Part shown: positions 61,063 through 64,000 of the stretch, piece by piece
Layout of the letters: each line of letters begins with the position of its first letter
Position numbering within the stretch: the first letter of the stretch is position 1
The notes under the pieces: generated by a model
Seen by the model: only the letters and a program-made list of their open reading frames with translations
Told to the model about the DNA's origin: nothing
The model's database searches: none
Made by a program: the position numbers and the translations under genes
Assembly (NCBI GenBank): GCA_964602515.1
Contig: CAZRRJ010000001.1
Location: 558,001 to 622,000 of the forward strand
Direction: 5' to 3'
DNA from: Carboxylicivirga sp964602515
GTDB taxonomy: Bacteria; Bacteroidota; Bacteroidia; Bacteroidales; Marinilabiliaceae
Length of the DNA stretch: 64,000 bases

Positions 61063-61275
61063 ATAGCCTATCCTACTTCCCAATCGTCAGCAAGGATAGA
61101 CTTTCCCATATGGCTGGATATTCTTCTGAAAAAGAAACTTAAGAGGGTGGTGAATTGGCAATTTGTTGATAAAACACTTTATTTACAGTCCATGGAGGAA
61201 AGTCCTGTAAATAACTTAGAATTAATGACCTTACTCTTTGAAAACTTAACTACAGAGGTAGATAACCGCAATTAA
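61063..61275 (+). pseudogene. Possible C-terminal remnant of a gene
   Basis: An open frame of about 70 codons without a start after a stop at 61060: it reads PIWLDILLKKKLKRVVNWQF, then DKTLYLQSMEESPVNNLELM and LTTEVDNRN-stop. The even composition resembles a real C-terminus and not random AT-rich reading. Not recognised; it may be the remains of a gene replaced by the ATPase cassette. Confidence 0.35.
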
Positions 61276-61326
61276 GCCAGGGGTGAAAGGAGCAATAACA
61301 AATAGACTAATTAAAAAATACCAACT

Positions 61327-63921
61327 ATGGAAAAATCTCTTGATCAAGGTATCATAAAGGGCACATATAAAAAATGGATAACAGTATTTAGCATGTTGTT
61401 ATGCATTTTACTAACGCAGGCACAAACAACGCTGCCTTACCAGGATCCATGCCTGGATATTGAAGAACGGGTGAATGATTTAGTTGGGAGAATGACGCTG
61501 GAAGAAAAAACAGGGCAAATGCTTGATGTGGCTCCGGCCATTGACCGCCTGGGTATTCCGGCTTATAACTGGTGGAATGAGTGTTTACATGGTGTTGCCC
61601 GGGCGGGTGCTGCCACATCGTTTCCACAGGCCATTGGACTGGCCGCTACCTGGAATCCGGGTTTGATACAGGAAATGGCTGATGCCATTAGTACCGAAGC
61701 CCGGGCAAAATATAACCAACGAGTTAAGCAAGGCTCACGCGAACGTTATGAAGGTTTAACCATGTGGTCGCCCAACATTAATATATTCAGAGATCCGCGC
61801 TGGGGGCGCGGGCAGGAAACCTATGGCGAAGACCCCTACCTGACAGCGCGTATGGGGGTGGCTTTTATTAAAGGATTGCAGGGCGATGATGCCAACTATT
61901 TAAAAGTAGTGGCTACACCCAAGCATTTTGCTGTTCACAGTGGTCCTGAGCCGGAAAGGCATTATTTTGATGCCTATACCCATCCGAAAGACCTTTGGGA
62001 AACCTACCTGCCGGCCTTTGAAGCAAGTATAAAAGAGGCAGGTGCATGGTCGCTTATGTCGGCTTACAACCGCTATTTGGGCGAATCGGCTACAGCCAGC
62101 CCTTTCTTGCTGGACACTGTTTTACGCAACAAATGGGGCTTTAAGGGCTACGTGGTATCCGATTGTGGTGCGGTAAGTGATATATATCAGTTTCATAAAA
62201 TAGTACCTACTCCTGAAGAAGCAGCAGCTTTAGCAGTAAAGGCCGGCTGCGACCTTAATTGTGGAAATATTTACACCTACCTTCCCCGGGCAGTTGAGCA
62301 GGAACTAATTACTGAAGAGGAGATTGACATAGCCGTTAAACGCTTATTTATAGCACGTTTTAAATTGGGTTTATTTGAGTTACCTGAGAATACACCGTTT
62401 ATGAGTATTGATGCCTCGCAAAATGAATCGCCTGAACACCGGGAGCTGGCTTTAAAGGTAGCCCGAGAGAGCATGGTATTACTTAAAAATGATAAGCATA
62501 CCCTGCCCCTTTCCCCTACCATTAATAAGATTGCGGTACTGGGACCTCATGCCAATGATCGCCAGTTTATGATGGGTAATTATTTTGGTACGCCCTCGTA
62601 TCGCACTTCAATACTGGAAGGTATACAGCAAAATGTATCAAAAAAAACAGAAGTGTACTACCATAAAGGCTGCGGTTTAACGCCTGAGAGCCGCCTGTGG
62701 GATCGTATACCACGTTCTGCATTTTCCAAAAAAGGCATTAAGGCCGAATACTTTGCAACAATTGATTTTAATGGGCAGGTGATAGAAACCCGCTATTATA
62801 AGGATATTGATTTTGACTGGGGTGGTGCTGCACCTGCTGACGGTATGCCTGAAAAGGACTGGTCGGTACGTTATACAGCTACTTTTATACCAGTTAAAAG
62901 CGGACAGTACTATTTTAAAGGACACACGCAAGGCGGTATTGCTAAAGTATACCTTGACAATCAATTGGTGCAGGACGAAAAGCTGGAAGCCGGTATAACA
63001 CTTGAGAAAAACAGGAAATATGATTTAAAAGTAGAATATGCCTGCAATAACCAATGGATTTCAGCATGTGAGTTACGATGGAATACGCCTGTAATGCGTA
63101 ATTATAATGTGATGTTTGAAAATATTAAGGATGCTGAGGCCATTATTTTTGTAGGTGGCATATCGCCCCGCCTGGAAGGTGAAGAAATGCCGGTTCATGT
63201 AGATGGTTTTAAAGGTGGTGACCGCACGCATTTGAAGTTGCCCCGTGTGCAGTTTGAGCTATTGCAAAAACTAAAAGCGATGGGCAAGCCGCTTATATTT
63301 GTTAGTACCAGCGGTAGCGCTATGGCCTACAATTGGGAACACAATAACGTGGATGCCATTGTACAGGCATGGTACCCGGGACAGGCAGGCGGACAAGCTG
63401 TTGCCGATGTACTGTTTGGCCAATATAATCCGGGTGGTAAATTACCGGTAACCTTTTATAAATCGGTGAATGACCTCCCTCCTTTTGATGATTATCATAT
63501 GGAAGGACGTACTTACCGCTATTTCAGAAAAGAGGCCCTCTATCCTTTTGGACATGGCTTAAGCTACTCAGACATTAAATACACAAAGCCGGAATGTAAA
63601 AACCATAATTTTAATGAGAACGAAGTTTTATCGGTATCGCTTAAGGTAAGTAATAATAGCACTATGGCAGCCAACGAGGTAGTGCAGTTGTATATAAAAG
63701 ATCTGGAGGCCAGTGTTGCTGTTCCAATTAAGAGTTTAAAGCGTTTTAAGCGAATTAGTTTAGCTGCAGGAGAAACAAAAACGCTTACATTTGAATTATA
63801 CAAAAAGGATTTTGCCCTGGTTAATATGGAAGGCCTTAGCACATTTGAACCGGGTGTATTTGATATAATTATTGGCGGATCATCCGATAGTAATAATAAA
63901 ACCAGGCTTACAATATTATAA
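61327..63921 (+). CDS. Glycoside hydrolase family 3 beta-xylosidase/glucosidase with PA14 domain
   Basis: 864 residues. A signal region WITVFSMLLCILLTQAQ follows a basic N-terminus. GH3 N-domain with RMTLEEKTGQML, PAYNWWNECLHGVA, WSPNINIFRDPRWGRGQET and VVATPKHFAVHSGPE; nucleophile Asp279 in YVVSDCGAVSD. The C-domain has LLKNDKHTLPLSP; a PA14-like insert (ATFIPVKSGQYYFKG) lies near 510-600, and a fibronectin-III end follows. Most likely a periplasmic beta-xylosidase or glucosidase for plant or algal glycans. No SusCD pair is in view. Confidence 0.92.
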   Translation: MEKSLDQGIIKGTYKKWITVFSMLLCILLTQAQTTLPYQDPCLDIEERVNDLVGRMTLEEKTGQMLDVAPAIDRLGIPAYNWWNECLHGVARAGAATSFPQAIGLAATWNPGLIQEMADAISTEARAKYNQRVKQGSRERYEGLTMWSPNINIFRDPRWGRGQETYGEDPYLTARMGVAFIKGLQGDDANYLKVVATPKHFAVHSGPEPERHYFDAYTHPKDLWETYLPAFEASIKEAGAWSLMSAYNRYLGESATASPFLLDTVLRNKWGFKGYVVSDCGAVSDIYQFHKIVPTPEEAAALAVKAGCDLNCGNIYTYLPRAVEQELITEEEIDIAVKRLFIARFKLGLFELPENTPFMSIDASQNESPEHRELALKVARESMVLLKNDKHTLPLSPTINKIAVLGPHANDRQFMMGNYFGTPSYRTSILEGIQQNVSKKTEVYYHKGCGLTPESRLWDRIPRSAFSKKGIKAEYFATIDFNGQVIETRYYKDIDFDWGGAAPADGMPEKDWSVRYTATFIPVKSGQYYFKGHTQGGIAKVYLDNQLVQDEKLEAGITLEKNRKYDLKVEYACNNQWISACELRWNTPVMRNYNVMFENIKDAEAIIFVGGISPRLEGEEMPVHVDGFKGGDRTHLKLPRVQFELLQKLKAMGKPLIFVSTSGSAMAYNWEHNNVDAIVQAWYPGQAGGQAVADVLFGQYNPGGKLPVTFYKSVNDLPPFDDYHMEGRTYRYFRKEALYPFGHGLSYSDIKYTKPECKNHNFNENEVLSVSLKVSNNSTMAANEVVQLYIKDLEASVAVPIKSLKRFKRISLAAGETKTLTFELYKKDFALVNMEGLSTFEPGVFDIIIGGSSDSNNKTRLTIL

Positions 63922-63927
63922 TAATTT

Positions 63928-63983
63928 AAAACCGGAATTAAAACCTGGCAGATTTCTAAAATATGCCAGGTTTGCACCGGTTT
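63928..63983 (+). terminator. Terminator after the GH3 gene
   Basis: Nested stems AAACCGG / CCGGTTT and AAACCTGGCA / TGCCAGGTTT (63941-63950 with 63964-63973), T3 after the outer arm. Confidence 0.65.
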
Positions 63984-64000
63984 GTTATAAGCTCTTTTAT

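Overview
The window is chromosomal DNA of a Bacteroidota bacterium, most likely a marine or sediment member of the Bacteroidales/Marinilabiliales. The signs are AT-rich DNA, promoters of the Bacteroidota type (TTTG, about 19 bases, then TAnnTTTG), A-rich rather than Shine-Dalgarno starts, and families typical of the phylum: DUF4197, DUF4270, DUF4907, GIN-domain protein, E1 alpha-beta fusion, LytTR/His_kinase pair and a phosphoglycerate-mutase-type homoserine kinase. There are no rRNA or tRNA genes and no CRISPR array, and no intact transposase was seen.

Layout. 1-7 kb (minus): a leucine-rich-repeat protein cut by the window edge, glutaminyl-peptide cyclotransferase, a C-S lyase, a lipoprotein and a nucleotide-sugar cluster (UDP-GlcNAc epimerase-like, gmd, fcl). 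7-16 kb: a zapB-like/zapA/rny operon, ygiQ, a DUF4197 lipoprotein, a DsrE protein, folD, ffh and a quinone reductase. 16-22 kb: a large SNF2 helicase, a GIN-domain protein and two TPR proteins. 22-28.5 kb: a threonine operon thrA-homoserine kinase-thrC preceded by a Thr/Ile-rich leader peptide, then mtnA. 28.7-35 kb: a sugar-binding lipoprotein, a frameshifted DNA-binding-like gene behind a repeated CTTAA promoter, pyrK-pyrD, an XRE regulator with a set of TTACAnnTGTAA dyads, and mntP. 35.7-44 kb: a 2-oxoacid dehydrogenase E2-E1-flavodoxin operon, a MITE-like element, fhs and a LytTR two-component pair. 44-49 kb: DUF4907 and Kelch genes divergent from DUF4270 and an outer-membrane barrel. 49-53.4 kb: a frameshifted lipoprotein metalloprotease, a tandem duplication of its tail plus a small lipoprotein gene, a DUF6261-like gene and a 41-42 bp tandem array with paired-hairpin potential. 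53.5-64 kb: rsgA, an Eis-like acetyltransferase, a second MITE copy, a PepSY protein, a voltage-gated-type K+ channel, an AAA ATPase with a small overlapping partner (possible defence or toxin-like pair) and a GH3 beta-xylosidase/glucosidase.

Most of the window is housekeeping. The parts that stand out are the ATPase/partner cassette (59.3-61.0 kb), the metalloprotease/lipoprotein duplication (49.3-52.1 kb), the structured tandem array (53.1-53.4 kb), the two-copy MITE family (40.1 and 56.1 kb), the XRE operator network (31.8-34.8 kb) and the thr leader (27.3 kb). Three reading-frame breaks (30.7, 51.0 and 51.5 kb) lie at or next to homopolymer runs, so assembly error must be excluded before they are called pseudogenes.
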